Shown: piece after piece, positions 42,709 to 50,768 of the stretch
Layout of the letters: each line of letters opens with the position of its first letter
Position numbering within the stretch: position 1 is the stretch's first letter
Origin: Labilibaculum sp.
GTDB lineage: Bacteria; Bacteroidota; Bacteroidia; Bacteroidales; Marinifilaceae
Direction of reading: 5' to 3'
DNA: 64,000 bases
Assembly (NCBI GenBank): GCA_016342745.1
Contig: JAEINT010000010.1
Span: 1 to 64,000, forward strand
Position numbers and translations under genes: made by a program
Notes under the pieces: model-generated
The model's database searches: none
Seen by the model: only the letters and a program-made list of their open reading frames with translations
What the model was told of the DNA's origin: nothing

Positions 42709-43706
42709 ATTTTTTTTGCAGTAAAATTCTGAATTTTGTGGGCTTGTTGAATTAAGCTCAACTTAATTATTTGTGCCCCACCACACCAACTATCCCAAAT
42801 CAAAAAAACTCCACAAAACTCATCTAAGTAGACCGAATTGCACACCTTTTTCAGAATAGCCTCCCAAATTTATCAAAATAGAGCAAATAAGTAAGTGTAT
42901 TCATAATAAAAACTTTGTATTGTATGCAGAAAATTTAATCAGCTGCTATTTGTTAGTTGTTTAGAAAGTAATTTAATGAACATATCATTATAATAAAAAC
43001 AACTGTGTGCTTTTTGTAATGTATGCAAAGGAGAGTGGGGATGCTCTGCAGGTCTGTTCGAGTGAAGTTCATGGCTGAATGGGTATAGAACGCATGTGGG
43101 GAGTAAAGATCAGGCCTGATTTTGGAGCATTACAAGTAGGTAAACTGCAAAGCAAGTGCTGATTTTGCCTAAAACAGGCATGCGCTAAGTACACTCATGC
43201 TTGTATTTGTGTTTAACAAGGCTGCGAACAGGTCAGCTAAGCTTAGTTGTCTTGAAATCAGTTGTGATTTTGCTTGAGTAAGCGCTTGTTTTGTGAAAAA
43301 ACACTTGTGGGATGGTCCATTTACGCGTGGGTGATGGGTGCGCAGACCTGTTTTTCTACTTTACCACGGTGTTTGTACGGCCTTATCACTTGTTTTTGAG
43401 AGCACCGAAAGATAAAATAGCGAGTTGAGGCTTGTTTTATTGATCAGTAAAAAGAGAAATGGGCTGTGCAGCTTTGTTTTTGCTTATGGGCTTTGTGTAA
43501 TGGGGAAATGCGGCTTTGTTTTACATCACGAAAAAAGAAAAACCAATGAAGATATACATAAAAATTGAATAAAAGAACTGTCAAATGTGTCAAGTTATTG
43601 TTTTAAAATAAATCATAAAAAGTTAAATAGAAGTTATTATTGTTTGATAGAGATTTTTTAACTTAGGTATGATAATGTTAAACAAGTAATTTGAAAATTA
43701 AGAAGT
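42709..43706. other. About 1 kb gene-free region, partly G/T-rich, upstream of DUF6261
   Basis: No frame of useful length on either strand. 42709-43010 is AT-rich with a dyad AATTAAG-CTCAA-CTTAATT (42750-42768) and two related segments: AATAAAAACTTTG then GTATTGTATGCA near 42907, and AATAAAAACAACTG then GTAATGTATGCA near 42992. From about 43025 to 43545 base composition changes to G/T-rich on the plus strand, with many short related words (GCTTTGTTTT, CTTGTTTT, TGATTTTG). It includes a perfect 12-bp palindrome ATCAGGCCTGAT (43109-43120), an imperfect 23-bp direct repeat (43458-43480 and 43499-43522), and distant complementary octamers CAGGTCTG (43049) and CAGACCTG (43343). It looks like a structured non-coding element or very decayed DNA. 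Confidence 0.5.
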
Positions 43707-44447
43707 ATGACAGAAAAAATCTATCATTACTGTACTACCAACGAGGTGAGTACCATTGTAACCAACCTTCTGATTGCCTTCGACAAGGAGGATTGGAGCA
43801 GCGATGCGGCATTAACCAGTTTACTGAATATCCTGCGAAAGGAAAACGAGGTGTTGACCAAAGGTTTGAAACTGGTTAAGGGGAGTTTGAGCTCGAAAGA
43901 TTTGCAAGAAATGGATGAGTTTGCCGATAAGAGTTTTGTGTGTGTAAAGCAATTTTTATGGGCCAATACCTACGAGTTGGATGATAAAAAAGCTGAAGAT
44001 GCTCGTGAGGTATGGAATGTGTTCGACAAGCACGATTTAAACATGCACCGCAAGAGTTACGAATATCAAATGGCCATGTCGAAGGCGCTAATTGAGAATT
44101 TAGCTGAGCCAGAACTGAAGCGTAAAATGGGAAGCTTAACGGGTGTTGAAAATCGCTTTAACAAATTTGTAAGCGCAAGTGAAGCGCTTCGACTTAGCTT
44201 TTTAGAGGCGCAACAGAATGCGGCAGAGGTAGAAAAGGTTGTTGCGCCATCGGTTCAGAAACGTTTGGTGCGAAAAATTGTAAATGAACAATTGCTAACT
44301 TATTTAGATGGGGTGGTAATTGCTTTGCCCGAGAAATATGCTCCTATTTTGGAGATTTGCGCAGAACATATCGAGGGGGCAAATACCAAAGCTCGTTCTC
44401 GTAAAACGCGAAACAAAAATGAGTTTGTTGAGCTGGAAACGGAATAA
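43707..44447 (+). CDS. DUF6261 family protein
   Basis: A 246-aa soluble, almost wholly helical protein. I recall the DUF6261 family as a Bacteroidota-specific group of unknown role, and the opening 'HYCTTNEVSTIVTNLLIAF' with the central 'GSLTGVENRFNKFVSASEALRLSF' is consistent with it. Charged, alanine-rich helices (about 70-210) suggest a four-helix or coiled-coil bundle. Codons are richer in G and C than in neighbouring genes (GCG, CTG, CGC frequent), pointing to different ancestry. It follows the 1-kb gene-free region and is closed by a strong terminator, so region and gene may be one module. Confidence 0.68.
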   Translation: MTEKIYHYCTTNEVSTIVTNLLIAFDKEDWSSDAALTSLLNILRKENEVLTKGLKLVKGSLSSKDLQEMDEFADKSFVCVKQFLWANTYELDDKKAEDAREVWNVFDKHDLNMHRKSYEYQMAMSKALIENLAEPELKRKMGSLTGVENRFNKFVSASEALRLSFLEAQQNAAEVEKVVAPSVQKRLVRKIVNEQLLTYLDGVVIALPEKYAPILEICAEHIEGANTKARSRKTRNKNEFVELETE

Positions 44448-44469
44448 ATCGTTCGCCATTGAATAAAAG

Positions 44470-44498
44470 AAAGGATAGCTGGGAGGCTATCCTTTTTT
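44470..44498 (+). terminator. Strong intrinsic terminator after DUF6261
   Basis: AAAGGATAGC-TGGGAG-GCTATCCTTT with a T-run; a 10-bp perfect stem 23 bp after the stop. Confidence 0.9.
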
Positions 44499-44559
44499 GT
44501 GTCTTGAAATGGCTATTAATGGTAAATTGGGCTAAGGTTTTGAGGTCTTTGTTCGTAAA

Positions 44560-45165
44560 TTATTTGAGGTGTTGCTCCAAAAAATCAAGAGGATTGTAAA
44601 AATACTTTTCCAAGTCCTCTTTTGTGTAGCACACTAGGGTATAAGACGCATATAATCGCTCAGGCTTCGAACGATCTGGCTTTAGTTTAAGGGGTTGTGC
44701 TTTTAAAATTTCAAAATGAAAATGATCGAATTGCCATCCGTACCTGTTGAGTTCAGTTTTATTCATGAATCGGGCAATTGGTGTTTTTGGATTTACATCG
44801 TCGTATAGGTTCACCGATATTCCTGCAATGTGCTCATAAACAGTCCAGAATTTGCGCTCATTATCGTGTTCAATAATCAGCTGTGCATAGGGTCCATCTC
44901 TACGCTTGCTGATGACAACCCCTTCGAAGATTGGAAATATTGGTTCCGTTTGGTAATTCTTTGTAGGTCTCTTAATATCTATTCCCGTATGAAGGTGTGC
45001 AGGAACTTTTGGTCTTTCCTTCCTGACTAACCCAAATTCGCCAATCTCTGATAATTTCAATTGGTGAACTGAATTTCTGTCTGTGGTATTAACAGGCAGG
45101 CTGTATTCTGATCCAAAATCAGAGAATAAGAGAAACATAAATACTAAAAATCCTGTCTTAATCAT
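44560..45165 (-). CDS. M23-like peptidase family exported protein
   Basis: A 201-aa protein with an N-terminal hydrophobic signal (about 1-22). The fold is LytM/M23-like: 'HLHTGIDIKRP' supplies the HxxxD metal ligands (His83, Asp87 region), and 'WQFDHFHFEIL' (about 143-153) supplies the HxH. The intervening 'VYEHIAGISVNLYDDVNPKTPIARF' matches the M23 core. This would be a periplasmic zinc endopeptidase acting on peptidoglycan or a regulator of one. The C-terminal extension ('ASYTLVCYTKEDLEKYF') is extra. It is monocistronic. Confidence 0.8.
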   Translation of the reverse strand: MIKTGFLVFMFLLFSDFGSEYSLPVNTTDRNSVHQLKLSEIGEFGLVRKERPKVPAHLHTGIDIKRPTKNYQTEPIFPIFEGVVISKRRDGPYAQLIIEHDNERKFWTVYEHIAGISVNLYDDVNPKTPIARFMNKTELNRYGWQFDHFHFEILKAQPLKLKPDRSKPERLYASYTLVCYTKEDLEKYFYNPLDFLEQHLK

Positions 45166-45262
45166 TTGTAGAGGGTTTTATCTTTTGTGCTGTAATAGGC
45201 TAAGTAGCAGTTGGCGGATTGTGTTCCTTGCCATTTGCTATGTTGGTGTTTGCTTGCGATTT

Positions 45263-45390
45263 CTAAAATCTCAATGAAAGGCAACTTAGACCACCATCAA
45301 GTTTTCTGAATTCAGAAACATCAACTTCTTTTACCGCATATCTTTTATTCTTAATCATTTCTTTCGCTTTGAATACGATACTGTCAAAAA
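45263..45390 (-). pseudogene. 3' remnant of an amidinotransferase/arginine-deiminase-like gene
   Basis: On the minus strand, an open frame with no start of its own ends with 'VSEFRKLDGGLSCLSLRF' then a stop at 45263-45265. I recognise this C-terminal signature (with its catalytic Cys) from DDAH/amidinotransferase-family enzymes; the preceding 'IVFKAKEMIKNKRYAVKEVD' also fits. The frame breaks off into a terminator hairpin at about 45390. Only about 43 codons of an enzyme normally near 300 aa survive, so this is a truncated relic. The family identification is from memory of the motif. Confidence 0.5.
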
Positions 45391-45422
45391 GGGCAGCACT
45401 CAATTAAAGTACTGCCCTTTTT
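45386..45422 (-). terminator. Intrinsic terminator for the 45451-46368 gene
   Basis: AAAAAGGGCAG and CTGCCCTTTTT, an 11-bp stem extendable past one mismatch, with T-runs on both strands. It lies 28 bp after the stop of the minus-strand lipoprotein gene, within the amidinotransferase relic boundary. Confidence 0.85.
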
Positions 45423-45450
45423 GTGATTATTTTACTAGTATATCCAGTGA

Positions 45451-46368
45451 TTATTGTAAGGTGAAATCTCCTGAAGCGATTTCTACTTTGTAAGTTCGTT
45501 CGCCTTTAACTCCATCTTTTTTAGTATAGTTTATTTTGCAATTTATATATCCATCTTCTGTCTGACTAAATTTCGCGTCGTCTATTCTGGTATCTTCTGG
45601 TAAGTCAGCAAGTGGATTTTCACTTTCCCAAATTATTTTATCATTTTTAAGATTTCTACGGATGAATTTATTTTCAAATCGAATACTTTCCTGAATATTA
45701 ATGGAAGTATAATAACCACTGTCAGCAAATTTATTTACTTCAAATTGCTCAAGTCCATCCATCGTATAACAATTCCATTTATGCTGATGGTTAAAATCGG
45801 AATTGGATAAAACTAAAAAACTATTCTCAAACCAAGGAATGATTTTACTAAAGAAATAATCTGTTTTTGGCTGAGTAAAACTCTTTATTCTTTTGTTGGC
45901 TTGATCCGAAATAAAATATAAATCACACGATATACCTAGTTTCTCCCCTGGTGCAGTGTATCCCCATCCCCAAAGGAGAAATGCATAATCATTCTCAAAT
46001 TTATGAATTTTTCGGATAGAAAAATCGGTGATATTATAGATTGAGCTTTCACCATAGCCTTCATTTATATTTACAATTGTGTCTAATGTAAATTCGTCGT
46101 TTGAAAAAATACTTGTCTTATTTGTTCTACTAAATCCCTTAATGATAAGCTTGTCTTTTATGCGCCCATTAAAATAAATTGTATTGGTATCACTTCCTAT
46201 TTGAACCGATTCGTATTTTACATTTGTGTTAAATAAATTGTATTTCGCCAATATTTCTTCAAATTCATTACTAGGTTGTACATTTTCTTCAATCTCAGAG
46301 TCACTATCTGAACAAGAAATCATGGCAATAATAATTGCTAATCCTAAAAAGAGTTTGTTAATTTTCAT
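45451..46368 (-). CDS. Lipoprotein with beta-rich sensor-like domain, unknown
   Basis: A 305-aa lipoprotein. The signal ends 'IIAMISC' (lipidated Cys19), followed by an acidic tether (SDSDSEIEEN). The rest is beta-strand-rich with aromatic turns ('YAFLLWGWGYTAPGEKLG', 'HQHKWNCYTMDGLEQF'), suggesting a propeller or jelly-roll, but no named family is recognised. It is a single-gene unit with its own terminator. It probably faces the periplasm or cell surface. Confidence 0.6.
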   Translation of the reverse strand: MKINKLFLGLAIIIAMISCSDSDSEIEENVQPSNEFEEILAKYNLFNTNVKYESVQIGSDTNTIYFNGRIKDKLIIKGFSRTNKTSIFSNDEFTLDTIVNINEGYGESSIYNITDFSIRKIHKFENDYAFLLWGWGYTAPGEKLGISCDLYFISDQANKRIKSFTQPKTDYFFSKIIPWFENSFLVLSNSDFNHQHKWNCYTMDGLEQFEVNKFADSGYYTSINIQESIRFENKFIRRNLKNDKIIWESENPLADLPEDTRIDDAKFSQTEDGYINCKINYTKKDGVKGERTYKVEIASGDFTLQ

Positions 46369-46595
46369 GCTTTAATATGTTTGTTTACAGTTTGATTATA
46401 ATTTAGAAAAAATAATCAATAAGGAATATTTATTATGATTTTAAATTTATTTTTTTCGGAATGCTAAATGTACCAAAACAATAATTCATAATCTATATTA
46501 AATAGTAATAAAAAATCATTCTTTATTTTTTAATTAAAGCTTGATGATATGGCATATGATGATGTTACATAAAAACCTATTACTAATCGTTTCCT

Positions 46596-46822
46596 GATTT
46601 TGTAATTGTTTACTGGCTACTGTTTTATTTAACCACAAAGGTGACAAAGTTTTTCGCAAAGTAGCGCGAAGGAAAAAGGATCTCTGTGTAACTCGGTGTA
46701 CTCGGTGGTGGAATGCTATTGATTTTTCAATACACCCCTCTATCTGTCGATATCTCCCCTGAGCAGGGGAGAACATTTTTAATAGACAGATTTTGTAATT
46801 GTTTACTGTTCACTGTTCACTG
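46596..46822. repeat. Dispersed repeat: 19-bp direct repeats, inner hairpin and heptamer tail
   Basis: GATTTTGTAATTGTTTACT occurs exactly at 46596-46614 and again at 46789-46807. Between them are an ACCACAAAGGTGACAAAG segment, a doubled ACTCGGTG, and a perfect hairpin TCTCCCCT-GAGC-AGGGGAGA (46753-46772). After the second copy, ACTGTTC heptamers repeat (46805-46822) and run into the 3' end of the dihydrouridine synthase gene. The ACCACAAAGG segment is, from memory, a common dispersed intergenic repeat in Bacteroidota. The rest of 46369-46595 is AT-rich and shows nothing. Confidence 0.7.
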
Positions 46823-47798
46823 AAAATTGTTCAAGCGCCTGATATACTTCCTCAGCATTACTCGTACTCATTAATTCATTTCGAAGTGCCGATGCACCTT
46901 TAAATTCGTTCGTGTAGATTTTGAAAAACCTTCGCAGAATCGCAAAATTCTTATCTCTTCCCCAAGTGGCCTCAAATACGCGAGTGTGCTCCTTTAAAAG
47001 AGCTAGCTTTTCTTCTGTGCTAATAGTTTCCTTATCGGGATTGAAAAACCAAGGGTTCTTGAAAATGCCTCGTCCAATCATTACGCCATCCAAACCATGT
47101 TGCGCAATTTTTTGCAATCCATCGGCATAGCTTTCTACATCGCCGTTGCCAATAATTTTGATTTGAGGTGCTAATTCGTTTCTTAGTTGTGCTCCTTTGG
47201 CAATCTCATTCCAATCAGCCAATCCATCAGACATTTGCTTTTGTATGCGACCGTGAATGGTTAAAGCATCAATGGGCATTCCCAACAGGTGTGAAATCCA
47301 CGATTCGGTAACCACCTCTTTAAAACCAATGCGGGTTTTTACGCTTAGTGGTAAATTGGTCGCTTCTTTGGTTGCGAGAATAATTTCTTTGGCCAATTCG
47401 GGCTGTGCGATTAGGGCAGAGCAGCAACCGTTCTTTACCACATTTTTCACCGGGCATCCCATGTTGATATCGATACCATCAAAATCGGTTTCCTGGGCAA
47501 TGTATTGGGCAGTTTTGTAATATTTCTCCGGATCTTTACCCCATATCTGGGCAATCAGCTTCACATTTTTTTGCTTCAGCAGTTCTTTTTCGGAATCATT
47601 TATTCTCAAGCGGTGCTTCACCTTTTCGTGACCAACTGGGTGCGTCATTCCTTCAACCGAAGTAAATTCGGAAAACAGGAGGTTCAGCTTGCCATCTTGC
47701 ATTGTTTTCAATACGATTTCTCGGAAAGAGGTATCGGTTACATCTTCCATTGGAGCCAGCGAAAAGTTCGGGCCTTGTATGTTGTGCCAAAAATTCAT
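46803..47798 (-). CDS. tRNA-dihydrouridine synthase
   Basis: A 331-aa FMN-dependent TIM-barrel enzyme reducing uridines to dihydrouridine in tRNA D-loops. Landmarks are 'LAPMEDVTDTSFR' (about 14-26), 'GIDINMGCPVKNVVKNGCCSAL' (about 108-129, the Cys-containing active loop), 'SVKTRIGF', 'ALTIHGR', and 'GNGDVESYADGLQ' with 'GVMIGRGIFKNPW' for FMN phosphate binding. The last residues, VNSEQ, are encoded by the ACTGTTC heptamer repeat, so the C-terminal tail is of repeat origin. Upstream of the start lies another heptamer array. Confidence 0.92.
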   Translation of the reverse strand: MNFWHNIQGPNFSLAPMEDVTDTSFREIVLKTMQDGKLNLLFSEFTSVEGMTHPVGHEKVKHRLRINDSEKELLKQKNVKLIAQIWGKDPEKYYKTAQYIAQETDFDGIDINMGCPVKNVVKNGCCSALIAQPELAKEIILATKEATNLPLSVKTRIGFKEVVTESWISHLLGMPIDALTIHGRIQKQMSDGLADWNEIAKGAQLRNELAPQIKIIGNGDVESYADGLQKIAQHGLDGVMIGRGIFKNPWFFNPDKETISTEEKLALLKEHTRVFEATWGRDKNFAILRRFFKIYTNEFKGASALRNELMSTSNAEEVYQALEQFSVNSEQ

Positions 47799-47801
47799 TC
47801 T

Positions 47802-47830
47802 TTATCAGTTATCAGTTATCAGTTATCAGT
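47802..47830. repeat. Heptamer tandem repeat (TTATCAG)4
   Basis: Four perfect copies of TTATCAG at 47802-47829, directly before the dihydrouridine synthase start codon. With the ACTGTTC array at the gene's 3' end, the gene is bracketed by 7-bp short tandem repeats. Confidence 0.88.
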
Positions 47831-47859
47831 GTGTTTTTTTTATTCAGTTTTTATATCGT

Positions 47860-48414
47860 TTAATGCGTAAAATCAATTTCATAAAAAATTACCTGATCGT
47901 TTGGATTGTTGCTTTTTAAGGCCAAAAAACCATTTTTTTCCATCACCTTAATAGAACCAAAATTATCTTTTTCAACACCTCCCGAAAGTGAATTGATGTT
48001 ATTATTCTTTTTGCACATAGCTACCAATCCCTCTATTAATTCCGTCCCAAGTCCTTTTCCCCATTCATTTTCTGAAAAAAGGTAGCCAAAGCGTAAATGG
48101 TAAGGATTTTTATTACTATCTGATTTGTATAGAAAAATGAAACCCACTAGTTCGTTTGTTGCATTGTTCTTTACAAGTAAAAAATTACTTTCATTGGCTC
48201 TATCGAGAATCCATTGATTTGCCTTTGGAATAGAGTTGATATTTTGCCATCCGTCGGGTAGTGATTTGGTCACATTTGGGCTTAATAGGTCAATTGTTTT
48301 TTCAGCAAAACATCGTTTCGAATCAAAATCTTTGTTTTCAGTTGACCAGTCTTTAATCGTGAGTCTTTCTGTTTGAAACTCAAAATCTGACTTTGTATGC
48401 TTTAGCTTTGTCAT
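47860..48414 (-). CDS. GNAT family N-acetyltransferase
   Basis: A 184-aa cytosolic acetyltransferase of the RimJ/RimL-like GNAT group. 'FQTERLTIKDWS' near the N-terminus, 'NELVGFIFLY' (beta-4) and 'GYLFSENEWGKGLGTELIEGLV' (acetyl-CoA P-loop, Gly-Lys-Gly-Leu-Gly) are clear. These are followed by 'NINSLSGGVEKDNFGSIKVMEKNGF', typical of the family. The substrate is unknown. It lies 45 bp downstream of trhO on the same strand. Confidence 0.88.
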   Translation of the reverse strand: MTKLKHTKSDFEFQTERLTIKDWSTENKDFDSKRCFAEKTIDLLSPNVTKSLPDGWQNINSIPKANQWILDRANESNFLLVKNNATNELVGFIFLYKSDSNKNPYHLRFGYLFSENEWGKGLGTELIEGLVAMCKKNNNINSLSGGVEKDNFGSIKVMEKNGFLALKSNNPNDQVIFYEIDFTH

Positions 48415-48458
48415 GGCTTTACTCGAGTTGGTGCAAGATCAAAATTAATTCACTTTTT

Positions 48459-49511
48459 TTACTTTATCCTTGTTTCTTGAAGCTCTTTCAGCTTTGGCCT
48501 AATTCTTTGTCGGTAAATCTGGCTTTTGCTGTATTTGTCGTGAAATTTCGATCGCAAAAGTACTCTTTCTTCCATTGGCAATTGAATAATATCGGTGCAT
48601 TCATCGGTGCAACAGCCTTGGTAATGTTCTTTGCACTCATCGCACTGAATAAATAGCAAGTGGCAATCATCGTTGGCACAATTGGTATGCGTATCGCAAG
48701 CTTTACCGCACTGGTGACATTTGGAAATGATTTCGTTGTTGATGCTTTCGCCAAGGCGTTCGTCGAAAACGAAGTTTTTACCACGAAATTTAGATTCAAT
48801 ACCCAATTGTTTTATTTCCTGAGCATAAGCAATAATGCCACCATGCAATTGGTTCACATCTTCGAAACCATGATGCTTTAAATAGGCACTGGCTTTTTCA
48901 CAACGAATACCACCAGTACAATACAATAGGAATTTTTTGTCTTTGTCTTCACCAAAATCATTCACTACCATTTCAATTTCTTCACGAAAAGTATCTACAT
49001 CTGGGCAAATGGCATTTTCGAAATGGCCAACTTCACTTTCGTAATGATTGCGCATATCAATAACAATGGTATCTTCTTTACCAATCTCATTGTGAAACTC
49101 AATAGGAGAAAGGTGATTACCTACCTTGGTGGTATCAAAGGTATTGTCGTCTAAGCCATCGGCAACAATCTTTGGTCTTACCTTAATGATCAGTTTGAAA
49201 AAGGATTTTCCATCATCTTCTATGGCCCATTTTATTGGCATGTTGGCCAGTTCTTTGCGATTGTTTAAGTCGGTAAAAAAGGCATCTATATTGTGTTCTG
49301 GAATGCTCATTTGTGCATTAATTCCTTCTTTGGCAATGTATATTCGACCTTTGCAATTCAACTGAAACCACTTCTCGAACAATTCGTCTCGATAGATGTT
49401 TGGCTCGTCGAAATTCACATATCTGTAGAAAGAAAAAGTTTTTCTTTGAAAATCTTCACTTTCTAACTGTTTTATTAGCTCTTCCTTGCTATATTTATTA
49501 CGAAGTTGCAT
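48459..49511 (-). CDS. trhO: Oxygen-dependent tRNA uridine(34) hydroxylase (rhodanese-like)
   Basis: A 350-aa cytosolic protein of the YceA/TrhO family, forming 5-hydroxyuridine at tRNA position 34. The N-terminal 'FYRYVNFDEPNIYRDELFEKWFQL' and 'GRIYIAKEGINAQMS' are family signatures. The rhodanese domain (about 115-215) carries the active loop CTGGIRC. The C-terminal region (about 255-320) is Cys-rich (CHQCGKACDTH...CDECKEHYQGCC), a zinc-ribbon-like extension typical of Bacteroidota members. A perfect inverted repeat lies upstream at 49580-49596. Confidence 0.92.
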   Translation of the reverse strand: MQLRNKYSKEELIKQLESEDFQRKTFSFYRYVNFDEPNIYRDELFEKWFQLNCKGRIYIAKEGINAQMSIPEHNIDAFFTDLNNRKELANMPIKWAIEDDGKSFFKLIIKVRPKIVADGLDDNTFDTTKVGNHLSPIEFHNEIGKEDTIVIDMRNHYESEVGHFENAICPDVDTFREEIEMVVNDFGEDKDKKFLLYCTGGIRCEKASAYLKHHGFEDVNQLHGGIIAYAQEIKQLGIESKFRGKNFVFDERLGESINNEIISKCHQCGKACDTHTNCANDDCHLLFIQCDECKEHYQGCCTDECTDIIQLPMEERVLLRSKFHDKYSKSQIYRQRIRPKLKELQETRIK

Positions 49512-49579
49512 TTTTGCTATTCTAATTTAGAATTAATAAACATTGCAAAAGTAATGGTTTTTTACGTTCAAACAAGTAA

Positions 49580-49596
49580 CCACAAGTTACTTGTGG
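49580..49596. promoter_or_regulatory. Perfect inverted repeat between divergent genes
   Basis: CCACAAG-TTA-CTTGTGG, 7-bp arms with a 3-bp centre, between trhO (minus) and the DAO-type oxidoreductase (plus). It may be an operator for either gene; no regulator is adjacent. Confidence 0.35.
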
Positions 49597-49655
49597 CGTA
49601 ATTAAGACTAATTCATCTTTAATAAGTGAATTTGCACAATTTATAATCACACTTT

Positions 49656-50699
49656 ATGGAAAAACAATTTCTGATTGTTGGACAAGGAATAGCGGGTTCT
49701 TTGCTTGCGTACGAGATGTACAAGGCTGGAATGAATTTCACGATAATCTCAAATCCTGAGATCAAAAAAGCTTCTGATGTAGCTGCAGGAATGTACAATC
49801 CTATGGTATTTAAGCGACTTACCAAGAGTTGGATGGTTGATCAGATTTTGCCGGTAATGACAAACTCGTACCAAAAGCTGGAAGAAGAATTAGGGGAGCA
49901 GTTTCTTTTCCCAATGGATATTATTAAGCCGCTTGTAGAAGATGAAGGTAAGATGTGGGAGAAACGTATTTTCGATGGTGATTTTTCGGAGTATATGGAA
50001 GAAAAGAATGAGGGAGACTTATTTAGTGGTCTGAAAAATTTCAGCGTATTTGGTAAGGTGACCAAGTCGGGACATGTTAATTTGGCAAGACTACTGAGCA
50101 AATTAAGAGATTTTTTTAAGGATAAAGGCTTGTTGATTGAATCAAATTTTGAATACAAAGATTTGGGTTTTATCAATGGAAATATAACCTGGCAAGGAAT
50201 TACAGCCCGAACGATTGTATTTTGTGAAGGATATCATGCAGCTAAAAACCCGTACTTTAAGAACATTGCTTTTAAACCAACAAAAGGGGAGTTGTTAGAG
50301 ATTGAATGTGAGGGTTTACCCGAAAATAACATCATTAATAAAAATTTATTTGTGTTGCCAGTTGGGAACCATCGCTTTAAAGTTGGTGCTACTTACGATT
50401 GGAAAGATCAAAACGAGGAGGCGACAGCAGAGGCTAAAACCGATTTGTTGTCTCGCTTGGATAAAATAATTGATGTTCCCTATACGGTTCATAATCATTG
50501 GGCTGGTGTTCGACCAACGATTAGTGATCGTCGTCCTGTGTTAGGTGTCCATCCACACCATAGTGGTATTGCTATATTTAATGGCTTGGGCACAAAAGGA
50601 GTGATGTTGGCACCTTATTTTGCAAGGGAAATGGTTCAGTTCTTATTGTTTAAGAGCTATCCATTAGATAAGGAGGTTGATATACGCAGATTTTATTAG
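49656..50699 (+). CDS. FAD-dependent oxidoreductase (DAO family)
   Basis: A 347-aa cytosolic flavoprotein. The dinucleotide-binding motif is 'FLIVGQGIAGSLLAYEM' (about 6-22). The middle has 'TARTIVFCEGYHA', and the C-terminal 'HWAGVRPTISDRRPVLGVHP' and 'NGLGTKGVMLAPYFA' are typical of the DAO/glycine-oxidase group, including MnmC-like domains. The substrate is probably an amino acid or amine. It is monocistronic, closed by a bidirectional terminator. Confidence 0.85.
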   Translation: MEKQFLIVGQGIAGSLLAYEMYKAGMNFTIISNPEIKKASDVAAGMYNPMVFKRLTKSWMVDQILPVMTNSYQKLEEELGEQFLFPMDIIKPLVEDEGKMWEKRIFDGDFSEYMEEKNEGDLFSGLKNFSVFGKVTKSGHVNLARLLSKLRDFFKDKGLLIESNFEYKDLGFINGNITWQGITARTIVFCEGYHAAKNPYFKNIAFKPTKGELLEIECEGLPENNIINKNLFVLPVGNHRFKVGATYDWKDQNEEATAEAKTDLLSRLDKIIDVPYTVHNHWAGVRPTISDRRPVLGVHPHHSGIAIFNGLGTKGVMLAPYFAREMVQFLLFKSYPLDKEVDIRRFY

Positions 50700-50703
50700 A
50701 AAG

Positions 50704-50749
50704 AAAAAACCTCTATTAAGATGTAATAACACTTTAATAGAGGTTTTTT
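50704..50749. terminator. Bidirectional intrinsic terminator
   Basis: AAAAAACCTCTATTAA (50704-50719) pairs with 50734-50749 over 16 bp, loop 14 nt, T-runs on both strands. It separates convergent genes. Confidence 0.88.
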
Positions 50750-50768
50750 TAGTATCAATTCTTTTTTA

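Noticed and set aside
43109-43120. ATCAGGCCTGAT palindrome as a specific operator
   Set aside because: A single 12-bp palindrome with no nearby start codon or second copy; it is only noted as part of the unusual region.
46534-46776. An 80-aa minus-strand frame overlapping the intergenic repeat (contains RVHRVTQRSFF)
   Set aside because: It lies inside a dispersed repeat with a hairpin and direct repeats. Its sequence is the familiar spurious translation of that repeat type, with no sign of a real start or conserved domain.
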